Under the pieces are notes generated by a model that did no database searches, was not told the DNA's origin, and saw only the letters and a program-made list of their open reading frames with translations. A stretch of 64,000 bases of DNA, from contig JASNYH010000005.1 in the NCBI GenBank assembly GCA_048500255.1, positions 223,059-287,058 on the forward strand. Direction: 5' to 3'. Shown here in pieces: positions 8,888 to 17,357 of this stretch (positions are counted from its first letter, which is position 1; every line of letters begins with the position of its first letter). The position numbers and the translations under genes were made by a program. The stretch comes from JAMHWF01 sp048500255 (lineage in GTDB: Bacteria > Pseudomonadota > Gammaproteobacteria > Burkholderiales > Burkholderiaceae_C).

Positions 8888-10498
8888 TCAGCCGCGCGCC
8901 GCCGCCTTGATCATCGCAGAAGCCTTCTCCGCGATCATGATGACCGGGGCATTCGTGTTGCCGCTGACGATGCGCGGCATGATCGACGCGTCGACGACGC
9001 GCAGCGCCTCGACGCCGCGCACACGCAGCTCGGCGTCGACCACGTCGTTCACATGCGGCCCCATGCGGCAGGTGCCCACCGGGTGGTAGATCGTGTCGGC
9101 ATGGTTGCGCACGAACTGCTCGATTGCCGCGTCGTCGCGCGCCGACGCCGAGGTCGCCAGCTCGCGCGTGCCCGTCGTCGCCAGCGCCGGCTGCGCGGCG
9201 ATGCGCCGCATCAGCTTGACGCCGCGCACGAGGCGCGCCGTGTCGTCGGCGTCGGCGAGGAAGGCCGGGTCGATGCGCGGCGCGGCCAACGGGTCGGCGC
9301 TCGCCAGCGTCAGGCTGCCGCGGCTCTTGGGCTGCAGCACGCAGACGTGGCACGACCAGCCGTGGCCGAGCACCGTCTTGCGGCCGTGGTCGACCAGCTT
9401 GCCGACGACGAAGTGCAGCTGCAGGTCGGGCAGCGGCTCGTCGGGCGCGCTGCGGATGAAGCCGCCGGCCTCGGCGAAGTTGGTCGTCAGCGGGCCGCTG
9501 CGCCGGCGCCGCCATTCGAAGATGCCGCGCAGCGCGTCGACCATGCCGCCGGGCGAGATGCCGAACAGCTCGCGGCCGCCCGGCACGTCGGCGACGAGGA
9601 CGACGTCGGGGTGGTCGTGCAGGTTCGCGCCGACGCCCGGCTGGTCGTGCAGCGTTGCGATGCCGAACTGCTGCAACTGCGCGCCCGGTCCGATGCCCGA
9701 CAGCATCAGCAGCTGCGGCGACTGGATCGCACCGGCAGCGACGATCACTTCCCGGCGCGCGGCGAGCCGCTCGACGCTGCCGTCGTCACGGCGCAGCTCG
9801 ACGCCCGCGGCGCGCCGGCCGTCGAACACGATGCGCGTGGCGCGCGCGCCGGTGCGCACGTCGAGGTTGGGTCGCGCGAGGTGCGGCGTCACGTAGGCCT
9901 TGGCGGCGCTGTAGCGCTCGCCGTTCCTGTGCGTCACCTGATAGAGGCCGACGCCTTCGAAGGTCGCTCCATTGAAGTCGTGGTTGGGCGCGAAGCCGGC
10001 CTGCACGGCGGCCTGCACGAAGCGCTCGGACCAGGGATTGGGGCTGCGCAGATCCATCACGTTGAGCGGCCCGCCGGTGCCATGGAAGGCGTCGGCGCCG
10101 CGCTCGTTGTGCTCTGCCTCGAGAAACCACGGCAGCACGTCGTTCCAGCTCCAGCCGGCATTGCCGAGCGCCGCCCAGTGGTCGTAGTCCTCGCGCATGC
10201 CGCGCGTGTAGATCATCGCGTTGACCGAACTCGAGCCGCCCAGCACCTTGCCGCGCGGCACGTAGCCGCGGCGACCGTTGAGACCCGGCTGCGGCTCGGT
10301 GGCGAACTTCCAGTTCGCCTGGCCCGTCTTGGCGATCACCGCCAGCCCGGCCGGGCAGTGGATCAGCACGCTGCGATCGGGTGGGCCCGCCTCGAGCAGC
10401 GCGACGGTCGCCGTCGCGTCCTCGCTCAGGCGAGAGGCCAGCACGCTGCCCGCCGAGCCGCTGCCGATCACGATGTAGTCGTACTGCTGTTGCCGCAT
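8888..10498 (-). CDS. GMC family FAD-dependent oxidoreductase
   Basis: A 536-residue glucose-methanol-choline oxidoreductase. The N-terminal Rossmann motif is IVIGSGSAGSVLASRL with ED ending the second strand region; GMC signature 1 is VLGGSSSVNAMIYTRG, and signature 2 is GAIQSPQLLMLSGIGP. The C-terminal active-site segments include HPVGTCRMG and SGNTNAPVIMIAEKA. These enzymes oxidise primary alcohols such as choline or aliphatic alcohols to aldehydes. The strand partner is the formaldehyde-glutathione dehydrogenase, so an aldehyde-producing oxidation is plausible; the true substrate is unknown. The ATG at 10498 begins MRQQQYDYIVIG. A TATCAT -10-like element lies about 40 bases upstream. Confidence 0.9.
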   Translation of the reverse strand: MRQQQYDYIVIGSGSAGSVLASRLSEDATATVALLEAGPPDRSVLIHCPAGLAVIAKTGQANWKFATEPQPGLNGRRGYVPRGKVLGGSSSVNAMIYTRGMREDYDHWAALGNAGWSWNDVLPWFLEAEHNERGADAFHGTGGPLNVMDLRSPNPWSERFVQAAVQAGFAPNHDFNGATFEGVGLYQVTHRNGERYSAAKAYVTPHLARPNLDVRTGARATRIVFDGRRAAGVELRRDDGSVERLAARREVIVAAGAIQSPQLLMLSGIGPGAQLQQFGIATLHDQPGVGANLHDHPDVVLVADVPGGRELFGISPGGMVDALRGIFEWRRRRSGPLTTNFAEAGGFIRSAPDEPLPDLQLHFVVGKLVDHGRKTVLGHGWSCHVCVLQPKSRGSLTLASADPLAAPRIDPAFLADADDTARLVRGVKLMRRIAAQPALATTGTRELATSASARDDAAIEQFVRNHADTIYHPVGTCRMGPHVNDVVDAELRVRGVEALRVVDASIMPRIVSGNTNAPVIMIAEKASAMIKAAARG

Positions 10499-10688
10499 CG
10501 CGTGCACGCCCTCCCGTGGCTGAGCCGAATCGCGGGCGGATGATAGACAGCGGGAGCGCCTCGTGGCCGCCGCTGCGCCCGCGATTCGTAGGTTGCCATC
10601 CCTAGGGGCGCACGGTGCGAGGGGAGATGGCGGCGGCGCTACGATGCGTCGCTCGCTCGTTCGCTCCACGTTCCACCGGGAGGCCGTC

Positions 10689-11555
10689 ATGACGAACCCG
10701 TGGCCCTGGCTGATCGCCTCGCTGGTGGCGTTGGCGGTCGGCGTCGGCGCCTACTACCAATGGGATCAGCAGCGCCGCCGGCCCGCGCCGCCTGCCGCGG
10801 CCGGCGCGGCGAGTGCACCGCCCGCCGTGGCGCAGGCGCCGGTCGAGGCTTCGGCGGTGCAGCATCCGATCGAGGCGGCGCCGGCGCGCGAAGAGCCGCT
10901 GCCGTCGCTGCCGCGCGTCGCCGACCCCGAGGGCGACTTGAAGGACGCTCTCGTCGCGCTGTTCGGCCGCAGCGGCGTGTTCGCCTTCCTCAACACCGAC
11001 CGTTTCGTGCAGCGCGTCGTCGTCACCGTCGACAACCTGCCGCGCGAGCGGGCGTCGACGCGGCTGTGGCCCGTGCAGCCGATCGGCGGGCGCTTCACGA
11101 CGGCGCCGGCGGCCGACGGCGCAGCCGCGACGATCGCGCCGGCCAACGCGGCGCGCTACGACGCCTTCGTGCGCTTCGTCGAGGGCATCGACACGGCGCG
11201 CGCCGCGGCGCTGTACCTGCGGCTCTATCCGGCGTTCCAGGCGGCCTACGAGTCGCTCGGCTATCCGGGGCGCCACTTCAACGACCGCGTCGTCGCCGTC
11301 ATCGACCACCTGATCGAGACGCCCGAACTCGCGGCGCCGCCGCGCGTCGTGCTGACCGAGGTGAAGGGCCCGCACGCGCCGGCGCGGCCCTGGGTAATGT
11401 ACGAATACGAGGATCGCTCGCTCGAGGCGCGCTCGGCGGGCCAGAAGATCCTGCTGCGCGTCGGCCCCGAGCATGCGCGCCGCCTCAAGGCCAAGCTGCT
11501 CGACCTGCGCCGCCGGATTGCGCGCGGTGCGCCCGCCCCGGCCACGACGCGCTGA
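10689..11555 (+). CDS. DUF3014 family membrane-anchored protein
   Basis: A 288-residue protein with one N-terminal membrane anchor (PWPWLIASLVALAVGVGAYY), a Pro/Ala linker to about residue 70 and a C-terminal domain matching DUF3014: a DALVALFG...FLNTDRFVQRVVVTVDNLPRE-like stretch, LRLYPAFQAAYESLGYPGRHFNDRVVAVID and a final PWVMYEYEDRSLEARSAGQKILLR. The domain should be periplasmic. Function is not known. GGGAGG five bases before the ATG at 10689 decides the start against upstream in-frame ATGs. A TACGAT -10-like element sits near 10640. Confidence 0.85.
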   Translation: MTNPWPWLIASLVALAVGVGAYYQWDQQRRRPAPPAAAGAASAPPAVAQAPVEASAVQHPIEAAPAREEPLPSLPRVADPEGDLKDALVALFGRSGVFAFLNTDRFVQRVVVTVDNLPRERASTRLWPVQPIGGRFTTAPAADGAAATIAPANAARYDAFVRFVEGIDTARAAALYLRLYPAFQAAYESLGYPGRHFNDRVVAVIDHLIETPELAAPPRVVLTEVKGPHAPARPWVMYEYEDRSLEARSAGQKILLRVGPEHARRLKAKLLDLRRRIARGAPAPATTR

Positions 11556-11641
11556 CACCCGCTCAGACCGGGGGCGGCGTGTCGCTTGCGGCCGCGGTTC
11601 CGCCGTCGTACCTTCGGGCCGTCGCAGCTGCTGGAGCCGAC

Positions 11642-12394
11642 ATGACGACCGAGCCCCGTGATTTCGAGGACTCGACCCTCTGGCGCATCAGCGCCTACGA
11701 GCGTGCGCGGGAACAGACCGGCAGCAGCGGCTTCGCGCGGCTCGACGGCCCGACCTTGCTGCCGACGACGCTGATGGCCGACCTCGACCGGCTGGCCGAC
11801 GACCCCGCGCAACGCGACGTGCTCGAAGTCGTCGCGGCCTGCATGCGCCACCGCCAGCCGGCGCTGCTGCTGCTGCGCCACCAGGACATGGTCTGGCCGG
11901 TGACGCTGTTCCCGGCCGAGACGGTCTACCACTCGCCGCGCGACCTCGGCGCGGCGTCGCCTTCGGGCCTGGCCTCGCTCGCGCTGCTGGCCGCCGAACC
12001 GCCCGGCGTGCGACCGCCCGGCCATGCGATGCACGAGCGCGTCGGCGCGGCCGAGCACTACCGCGACCTGACGCCGCTGCTGTGGGCGCTGGCGTTGCAC
12101 GGTCCGCGCAAGGCGCTGCTGGCGGAGATCGCCGGCACGGCGGCGTATCGCGCCGTCGCGGCGGCGTCGTCGCGCGGGCTGCCGGCGCCGGGCGCGCTCG
12201 GCTCGGCGATCGAGCGGCTGCGTCGCGAGTCGGCGTCGCTGCGCGACATCGCCGCCTGGCCCGGCATGAACGCCGAGCGCGCGGCGCGTCTGGTCAATGC
12301 GCTGTACCTGACGGGCTCGCTGATGGTGACGCGCACGCATCCGGCGGCGCGCCACGACCTCGGGCTCGCCAAGCGCCTGTTCGGCCGCCGCTGA
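11642..12394 (+). CDS. Hypothetical protein with C-terminal winged-helix-like segment
   Basis: A 250-residue soluble protein of unknown function. No signal peptide or membrane helix is seen. The first half (residues 1-110) includes MRHRQPALLLLRHQDMVWPVTLFPAETVYHS and resembles a small alpha/beta module. The last 55 residues (SLRDIAAWPGMNAERAARLVNALYLTGSLMV) look like a winged-helix or DUF4388-type tail, by eye only. The start is the ATG at 11642, after a weak CTGGAG site. It lies 86 bases after the DUF3014 gene on the same strand and before csbD. I do not recognise the family. Confidence 0.7.
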   Translation: MTTEPRDFEDSTLWRISAYERAREQTGSSGFARLDGPTLLPTTLMADLDRLADDPAQRDVLEVVAACMRHRQPALLLLRHQDMVWPVTLFPAETVYHSPRDLGAASPSGLASLALLAAEPPGVRPPGHAMHERVGAAEHYRDLTPLLWALALHGPRKALLAEIAGTAAYRAVAAASSRGLPAPGALGSAIERLRRESASLRDIAAWPGMNAERAARLVNALYLTGSLMVTRTHPAARHDLGLAKRLFGRR

Positions 12395-12475
12395 GCGGCT
12401 TCCGCTGCGCCTACAGGCGCATCCGCCGGCGCCGACAGACGCCGCACGCGCCACGACGCACAGTGTCCTCTCCGA

Positions 12476-12496
12476 GGCATCGCCGAGGGCGATGCC
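12476..12496 (+). other. Perfect hairpin in the csbD leader
   Basis: GGCATCGCC, loop GAG, GGCGATGCC: a perfect 9-bp stem with a 3-base loop, ending 34 bases before the csbD ATG. No T tract follows, so it is not a standard terminator. It could be the end of the preceding transcript, a stabilising leader hairpin or a protein-binding dyad. Confidence 0.5.
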
Positions 12497-12530
12497 GCTG
12501 TCAGAGCTATCGATGAAAGGACACCGCGAC

Positions 12531-12749
12531 ATGAACCGCGATCAAGTCAAGGGCCGCACCGAGCAGGTCAAGGGCGCGATAAAGGAAGGCACGGGCAAGG
12601 TACTCGACAACGAGCGGCTCGAGGCCGAAGGCAAGATCGACAAGACGGCCGGCAAGGCGCAGGCCGAGTACGGCGACGCGAAGGAAAGCGTGAAGGACCA
12701 CATCGAGCGCACGCCGGCGCAGCCGGGGCTCAAGCGCCCCGTTCGCTGA
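12531..12749 (+). CDS. CsbD family stress protein
   Basis: A 72-residue, highly charged CsbD-family protein: MNRDQVKGRTEQVKGAIKEG, then the GKIDKTAGKAQAEYGDAKESVKD repeat unit. CsbD/YjbJ-like proteins are abundant general-stress proteins without a defined biochemical activity. AAAGGA nine bases before the ATG at 12531 supports this start over the in-frame ATG at 12492. The last 20 bases overlap the convergent ogt gene. The preceding leader carries a strong hairpin. Confidence 0.9.
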   Translation: MNRDQVKGRTEQVKGAIKEGTGKVLDNERLEAEGKIDKTAGKAQAEYGDAKESVKDHIERTPAQPGLKRPVR

Positions 12750-13305
12750 ACAGGTCCTGCATCGCCGCCGCGGCGGGCGGCGGCGCGGCGCGCTCGATGG
12801 CGAGCAGCCAGAGCTTGGTCGCGCTGCCGCCGTCCGCCGAGAAGCCGCCGGGGCGGCCGTGCGCCGCCAGCACGCGGTGACAGGGCACGACGAGCGCCCA
12901 CGGATTGGCGGCGAGCGCGCGGCCGACGGCGCGTGCGAGCGTGCGCTCGCCGAGCCGGTCGGCGAGCGCGCCGTAGGTCGTCGTCGCGCCGGCGGGCACG
13001 TCGGCGGTGAACCGGTAGACGGCACGCTGGAAGGACGAGATGCCGGACTCGTCGAGCGGCACATCGCGCAGGTCGGCGCGGCCGGTGGTCAGCAGCGCGC
13101 GCATGCCGTCGATGGCGCGGCGAACATCGGCCGGCGGGGCGCCGTCGCAACGCGCAGTGGGACAGCGGCGCTGCAGGCGCGCGGCGGTGGCCGCCGCGGT
13201 GGCCTCGGGTAGTTGCACGTAGACGAGGCCGGCCGCGCTCCACGCAACGGCGCAGGCGCCCAGCGGCGTGTCGAAGGCGGCCCAGCCGAGAGCGCAGGGT
13301 TTCAT
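12730..13305 (-). CDS. ogt: Methylated-DNA--protein-cysteine methyltransferase
   Basis: A 191-residue Ogt-type suicide repair protein that moves the methyl group from O6-methylguanine or O4-methylthymine in DNA to its own cysteine. The active-site motif is VVPCHRVLAAHG with Cys142; the preceding AxAVGRALAANPWALV region contains the DNA-binding helix and the arginine finger (ARAVGRAL). The N-terminal domain is present, the Ada activator part is absent, so this is a stand-alone enzyme. The ATG at 13305 has TACGAT five bases upstream and no Shine-Dalgarno site. It converges on csbD and diverges from the unknown gene at 13420. Confidence 0.92.
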   Translation of the reverse strand: MKPCALGWAAFDTPLGACAVAWSAAGLVYVQLPEATAAATAARLQRRCPTARCDGAPPADVRRAIDGMRALLTTGRADLRDVPLDESGISSFQRAVYRFTADVPAGATTTYGALADRLGERTLARAVGRALAANPWALVVPCHRVLAAHGRPGGFSADGGSATKLWLLAIERAAPPPAAAAMQDLFSERGA

Positions 13306-13310
13306 GACTC

Positions 13311-13316
13311 ATCGTA
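13311..13316 (-). promoter_or_regulatory. Possible -10 box close to the ogt start
   Basis: TACGAT on the minus strand ends 5 bases before the ogt ATG, consistent with a leaderless transcript. A -35 was not identified. Confidence 0.3.
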
Positions 13317-13407
13317 GCGCCGCGACGGCGCCGGCCGAATCGGCAACAAGGCGTTTCCGCGCCGCGCCGGCCGTCACATCTGTACTTCATCGCCTGCCGG
13401 CGCTGCC

Positions 13408-13413
13408 GACAAT
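13408..13413 (+). promoter_or_regulatory. Possible -10 box close to the 13420 gene start
   Basis: GACAAT ends 6 bases before the ATG at 13420 with no ribosome site between. It has the same geometry as the other suspected leaderless starts of this window. Confidence 0.3.
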
Positions 13414-13419
13414 GACGGC

Positions 13420-14190
13420 ATGTCGTCGTCGCCTACCGTTCCCTTCAAGACACCGCTTGGCCAGCAGGAGCTGCGCCAGCGTTGCCATGCGCTCGGCCAG
13501 CGTCACCGCACCGTGCTCTTCCTCGTCGACGGCCGACGCACGCTCGGCGACGTGCTCGCACTGGCGCACCAGGCCGGCGCCCAGACCAGCCACTTCGAGG
13601 AACTGGTGCGCCTCGGCCTGGTCGAGTTGCCGATGGTCGAAGAGGCGGTCGAGGACGTGCCCGCGGCAGCGGCGCCGATCGAGATTGCAGAGGTACCGGT
13701 CGTCGCGGCTGTCGAGCTGTCGACGCCGCTGCCGGTGGCAGCCGAGCCGCGAGACGCGCCTGCCGCCGAGCCGACGGCAGTTGCGGCCGAAGCGTCTCCG
13801 ACGGCGGCTGCGCCCGCGCCGTTGCCCGCCGAGATGCTGCAGCCCGTCGACAAGCCGCCACCGCGAGCGCGCCATGCCGCCGTCGCGTCGCGTGCCGCCG
13901 TCGACGACGAACTGACGCCGGCGGCGCGCGACGAAGTGCGCCGGCTGCTGATCGACACGCTGAGCCTCGCTTCGCCCGTGTTCGCGGCGCGCATGCTGAT
14001 GCGCGTGCGCGGCGCGCAATCGGCGCGCGAACTGATCGACCTGGTCTGGGAGATCGAAGGCCGCCTGAACCCGGCGCGTCGCTCGCGCGGCGAGTTCGCC
14101 AACTTGGCGCGCGCGCGCGACGTGCTCGGCCTGGGCAACACGCTCGTCGCCGAAGACAGCCGCCTCGAGACGATCGCCGAGTTGCCCTGA
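13420..14190 (+). CDS. Hypothetical two-domain protein with Ala/Pro-rich linker
   Basis: A 256-residue protein of unknown function. Residues 1-72 form a compact module (RTVLFLVDGRRTLGDVLALAHQAGA...LVRLGLVELP) resembling a small winged-helix; residues 75-160 are an Ala/Pro/Val/Glu-rich low-complexity linker; residues 165-256 form a second helical module (DEVRRLLIDTLSLASPVFAARMLMRVRGA...LVWEIEGRL). No signal peptide or membrane segment is seen. Proteins of this layout occur in Burkholderiales, but I know no assigned role. It is followed by the terminator of the convergent tRNA-Ala gene. Confidence 0.75.
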   Translation: MSSSPTVPFKTPLGQQELRQRCHALGQRHRTVLFLVDGRRTLGDVLALAHQAGAQTSHFEELVRLGLVELPMVEEAVEDVPAAAAPIEIAEVPVVAAVELSTPLPVAAEPRDAPAAEPTAVAAEASPTAAAPAPLPAEMLQPVDKPPPRARHAAVASRAAVDDELTPAARDEVRRLLIDTLSLASPVFAARMLMRVRGAQSARELIDLVWEIEGRLNPARRSRGEFANLARARDVLGLGNTLVAEDSRLETIAELP

Positions 14191-14220
14191 TCGCGGCGCG
14201 TGCCGCAGGGGCTCGCAAAT

Positions 14221-14250
14221 GAAAAGGGCCCGGCGTTCGTCCGGGCCCTT
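14221..14250 (-). terminator. Rho-independent terminator of tRNA-Ala
   Basis: On the minus strand a perfect 10-bp stem (AAGGGCCCGG with CCGGGCCCTT, 7-base loop) is followed by TTTTCATTT. It lies 7 bases beyond the CCA end of tRNA-Ala. The plus-strand side lacks a T run, so it serves the tRNA and perhaps only incidentally the gene ending at 14190. Confidence 0.85.
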
Positions 14251-14257
14251 GCATGTG

Positions 14258-14333
<76 letters not shown>

Positions 14334-14348
14334 ACGGAAGAGGCTCGC

Positions 14349-14354
14349 ATTCTA
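14349..14354 (-). promoter_or_regulatory. -10 box of the tRNA-Ala promoter
   Basis: TAGAAT on the minus strand ends 15 bases before the tRNA 5' end, giving a short leader of about 8 bases. The -35 region (near CACGATCAG) is weak. Position and match to TATAAT make it the likely promoter core. Confidence 0.5.
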
Positions 14355-14430
14355 GCAGGGTCGGCGACCCTGATCGTGTCGCATGCTCTCGGCTCGAACT
14401 TCCTTCGACGCAAGCGGAGCGACGACGCGC

Positions 14431-15300
14431 ATGCAACGACCGACCGCCACCTGGCTCGACGCCCAGTACAACAATCGCGCGCGCATCGCGGATCACGCCG
14501 AGATCTTCGATCGCTGGCGGCGCGCGTCCGCGCTGGTGCGCGCGTCGGCCGACTGCGAGCTCGACATCGCCTACGGCAACGGCGCCGGCGAGACGCTCGA
14601 CGTCTTCGTGCCGGCGCCGCGCGCCGGAGCGCCGGTGTTCGTCTTCATCCACGGCGGCTACTGGCGCGCACTCGACAAGAGCGACCAGTCGTTCATCGCG
14701 CCCGCCTTCGTGCAGGCCGGCGCGATGGTCGTCGTGCCGAACTATGCGCTGTGCCCCGCGGTGACGATCGAGCACATCGTGCTGCAGATGGTGCGGGCGC
14801 TGGCCTGGGTGCGGCGCAACGCGGCGCGCTGGGGCGGCGATCCCGAGCGTATCGTCGTCGCCGGCCACTCCGCCGGCGGTCAGCTCGCCGCGATGCTGCT
14901 CGAGTGCGACTGGCCGCGCGTCGCGCGCGATCTGCCGCCGCGGCTGGTGCGGCATGCGCTGGCGATCTCGGGCGTGTTCGACCTCGAGCCGCTGCGCCGT
15001 GCGCCCTTCCTCGCCGGCGATCTGCGACTCACGCGCGCGTCGGCGGCGCGCCTGAGCCCGGTGCGGCTGCCGGCGCCCGCCGACGCCACGCTGTATGCAC
15101 TGGTCGGCGGCGAAGAGAGCGACGAGTTCCTGCGCCAGAACGGCGCGATCCGCGAGGCCTGGGGCGGCCGCGTCGTACCGGTGTGCGAGACGGTGCCGGG
15201 CGCGAACCACCTCACCGTGCTGCACGATCTCGTCGACGCGCCGTCGCGCCTGCACCGGCTCGCGCTCGAACTGATCGACGCGACTGCCGTGCCGGCCTGA
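14431..15300 (+). CDS. Alpha/beta hydrolase, kynurenine formamidase-like
   Basis: A 289-residue alpha/beta hydrolase of the esterase/lipase HGG class. The oxyanion motif is FIHGGYWRALDKSD, the nucleophile elbow GHSAGG, and the catalytic histidine is probably in GANHLTVLHDL near the C-terminus. The HGGYW pattern and N-terminal YNNRARI segment resemble animal-type arylformamidase (AFMID) and its bacterial relatives; no kynurenine-pathway gene is nearby, so the substrate is open. The start is the ATG at 14431; an in-frame ATG at 14383 would add 16 residues without conserved features. It is monocistronic. Confidence 0.85.
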   Translation: MQRPTATWLDAQYNNRARIADHAEIFDRWRRASALVRASADCELDIAYGNGAGETLDVFVPAPRAGAPVFVFIHGGYWRALDKSDQSFIAPAFVQAGAMVVVPNYALCPAVTIEHIVLQMVRALAWVRRNAARWGGDPERIVVAGHSAGGQLAAMLLECDWPRVARDLPPRLVRHALAISGVFDLEPLRRAPFLAGDLRLTRASAARLSPVRLPAPADATLYALVGGEESDEFLRQNGAIREAWGGRVVPVCETVPGANHLTVLHDLVDAPSRLHRLALELIDATAVPA

Positions 15301-15320
15301 CCGAGCGCCTGTGCCGCACT

Positions 15321-15346
15321 CCTATAGGCCCAATGACGGCCATAGG
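15321..15346. promoter_or_regulatory. Inverted repeat upstream of rubrerythrin
   Basis: CCTATAGGCC, 7-base spacer, GGCCATAGG: near-perfect arms (one extra A on the left). It lies 136 bases upstream of the rubrerythrin ATG and 21 bases after the hydrolase stop. No T tract follows, which favours an operator over a terminator, though either is possible. Confidence 0.35.
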
Positions 15347-15481
15347 GTATGTCAATTCGTCGCATTGAGCGATTGAACTGGCCGCCCGCTCGACCCTGGG
15401 CTACGCTAGCCGCATGCCGTCGCGTCGCATCGCGCCGGCGGGGCTGACGCTGGGACCGACTGATTCACACAGGAGACCGAC

Positions 15482-15904
15482 ATGGCATTGAAGGGATCGA
15501 AGACGGAGCAGAACCTGAAGGACGCCTTCGCCGGCGAATCGCAGGCGAACCGCCGCTACCTCTACTTCGCGAACAAGGCCGACGTGGAAGGCCAGAACGA
15601 CGTCGCCGCGCTGTTCCGCTCCACCGCCGAAGGCGAGACGGGCCACGCGCACGGCCACCTCGAGTTTCTCGAGAACGGCTCGGGCGACCCGGCGACCGGC
15701 CTGCCGATCGGCAACAGCCGCCAGAACCTGGTGGCCGCCGTCGCCGGCGAGACGCACGAGTACACCGACATGTACCCCGGCATGGCCAAGACGGCGCGCG
15801 AAGAAGGCTTCGACGAGATCGCCGACTGGTTCGAGACGCTGGCCAAGGCCGAGCGCTCGCACGCCAACCGCTACCAGAAGGCCCTCGACGCGCTGGTCGA
15901 CTGA
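15482..15904 (+). CDS. Rubrerythrin-type diiron protein without rubredoxin domain
   Basis: A 140-residue ferritin-like four-helix protein of the rubrerythrin family. Helix motifs supply the diiron ligands: NLKDAFAGESQANRRYLYFA, STAEGETGHAHGHLEF, VAGETHEYTDMYPGMAKTA and WFETLAKAERSHANRY. The C-terminal rubredoxin FeS4 domain of classical rubrerythrin is absent. Rubrerythrins reduce peroxide; the electron donor here is unknown, but the next gene encodes an Fe-S protein. AGGAG precedes the ATG at 15482. A hairpin terminator at 15929 separates it partly from the two downstream genes. Confidence 0.93.
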   Translation: MALKGSKTEQNLKDAFAGESQANRRYLYFANKADVEGQNDVAALFRSTAEGETGHAHGHLEFLENGSGDPATGLPIGNSRQNLVAAVAGETHEYTDMYPGMAKTAREEGFDEIADWFETLAKAERSHANRYQKALDALVD

Positions 15905-15928
15905 TCGCGACCGCGAGGAAGCCGTAGA

Positions 15929-15958
15929 AACAAGGGGCCTTCGCGCCCCTTGTTCTTT
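15929..15958 (+). terminator. Hairpin terminator or attenuator after rubrerythrin
   Basis: A perfect 10-bp stem AACAAGGGGC / GCCCCTTGTT with a 6-base CTTCGC loop, followed by CTTTGG. The short T tail suggests partial termination, which would give more rubrerythrin than downstream mRNA. The next start codon is 28 bases on. Confidence 0.75.
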
Positions 15959-15985
15959 GGAGCCGCTGGAGGAGGACGACACGAC

Positions 15986-17335
15986 ATGACACTGCGCGAA
16001 GGCAATCTCGAGGCGCCGACCCGCCATCCGCTCGACTGGAAGAACCCCGACTTCTACGACGAGGCGCTGGCGTTCAAGGAGATGGAGCGCATCTTCGACA
16101 TCTGCCATGGCTGCCGCCGCTGCGTGAGCCTGTGCCAGTCGTTCCCCAATCTGTTCGACCTCGTCGACGCCACCGACGACGGCGAGGTGCACGGCGTCGC
16201 CAAGGACGACTACTGGAAGGTCGTCGACCAGTGCTACCTGTGCGACCTGTGCTACCTCACGAAGTGTCCCTACGTGCCGCCGCACCCGTGGCAGCTCGAC
16301 TTCCCGCACACGATGCTGCGCGCCAAGGCGATCAAGTTCCGCAAGGGCGGCGTCAAGGCGAGCGAGAAGTTCCTCGCGTCGACCGACGTGCATGGCTCGT
16401 TCGCCGGCATCCCGGTCGTCGTGCAGGCGGTCAACGCGATCAACCGCACGAAGACGGCGCGCAACGTGATGGAGAGCGCCCTCGACGTCCACAAGAGCGC
16501 GTGGATGCCTGCGCTCGCGACGCGGCGCTTTCGCTGGAGCGCGAAGAAGCATGGCGCGGCGAGCGCCGTGCGCGACGGCGCGATCAGCCCCGGCAAGGTG
16601 GCGATCTACTCGACCTGCTTCGTGAACTACAACGAGCCCGGCATCGGCCACGACCTGATCGCCACGCTCGAGCACAACGAGATCCCCTACGTCGTCGTCG
16701 AGAAGGAGTCGTGCTGCGGCATGCCCAAGCTCGAGCTCGGCGACCTCGAGGGCGTCGAGCGGCACAAGCAGGCCAACATCCCCGTGCTGGCGAAGTACGC
16801 GCGCGAGGGCTGGGCCATCGTGACGCCGATCCCGTCGTGCACACTGATGTACAAGCAGGAGCTGCCGCTGATGTATCCCGAAGACGCCGATGTCAAGGCG
16901 GTGCAGGAGGCGATGTTCGACCCGTTCGAATACCTGATGGCGCGCCACAAGGACGGCCTGCTCAAGACGGACTTCAAGCAGCCGCTCGGCAAGGTCAGCT
17001 ACCACATCCCCTGCCACGGTCGCGTGCAGAAGATCGGCCGCAAGACGGAAGAGATGTTCAAGCTGATTGGCCAGACGGTGGGCGTGCAGCTCAACACGGT
17101 GGAGCGCTGCTCGGGCCACGCCGGCACGTACGGCGTGAAGAAGCCCTATCACGAGACGGCGATGAAGATCGGCAAGCCCGTCTTCAAGGCGATGGCCAAG
17201 GACGGGCCCGACTACATCGCGTCGGACTGCGCGCTCGCCGGCCACCACATTCAGCAAGGCATGGCCAACGCCGAGCTGCCAGCGGCGCAACTGGCGCACC
17301 CGCTGAGCCTGCTGCGCAGGGCCTACGGATTGTGA
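15986..17335 (+). CDS. Heterodisulfide reductase-related Fe-S oxidoreductase
   Basis: A 449-residue GlpC/HdrD-like protein. Two 4Fe-4S ferredoxin motifs lie near the N-terminus (CHGCRRCVSLC around residue 36, CYLCDLCYLTKCP around residue 83). Two CCG-type cysteine blocks follow: ESCCGMPKLE and RCSGHAGTYG. Such proteins shuttle electrons to thiol or quinone acceptors. It forms a conserved trio with rubrerythrin upstream and DUF3501 downstream, so a role in peroxide detoxification or in recycling the rubrerythrin is inferred. GGAGGAGG about ten bases before the ATG at 15986 fixes the start. Confidence 0.9.
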   Translation: MTLREGNLEAPTRHPLDWKNPDFYDEALAFKEMERIFDICHGCRRCVSLCQSFPNLFDLVDATDDGEVHGVAKDDYWKVVDQCYLCDLCYLTKCPYVPPHPWQLDFPHTMLRAKAIKFRKGGVKASEKFLASTDVHGSFAGIPVVVQAVNAINRTKTARNVMESALDVHKSAWMPALATRRFRWSAKKHGAASAVRDGAISPGKVAIYSTCFVNYNEPGIGHDLIATLEHNEIPYVVVEKESCCGMPKLELGDLEGVERHKQANIPVLAKYAREGWAIVTPIPSCTLMYKQELPLMYPEDADVKAVQEAMFDPFEYLMARHKDGLLKTDFKQPLGKVSYHIPCHGRVQKIGRKTEEMFKLIGQTVGVQLNTVERCSGHAGTYGVKKPYHETAMKIGKPVFKAMAKDGPDYIASDCALAGHHIQQGMANAELPAAQLAHPLSLLRRAYGL

Positions 17336-17357
17336 TGACCTCTCAGGAGCCGAACCC

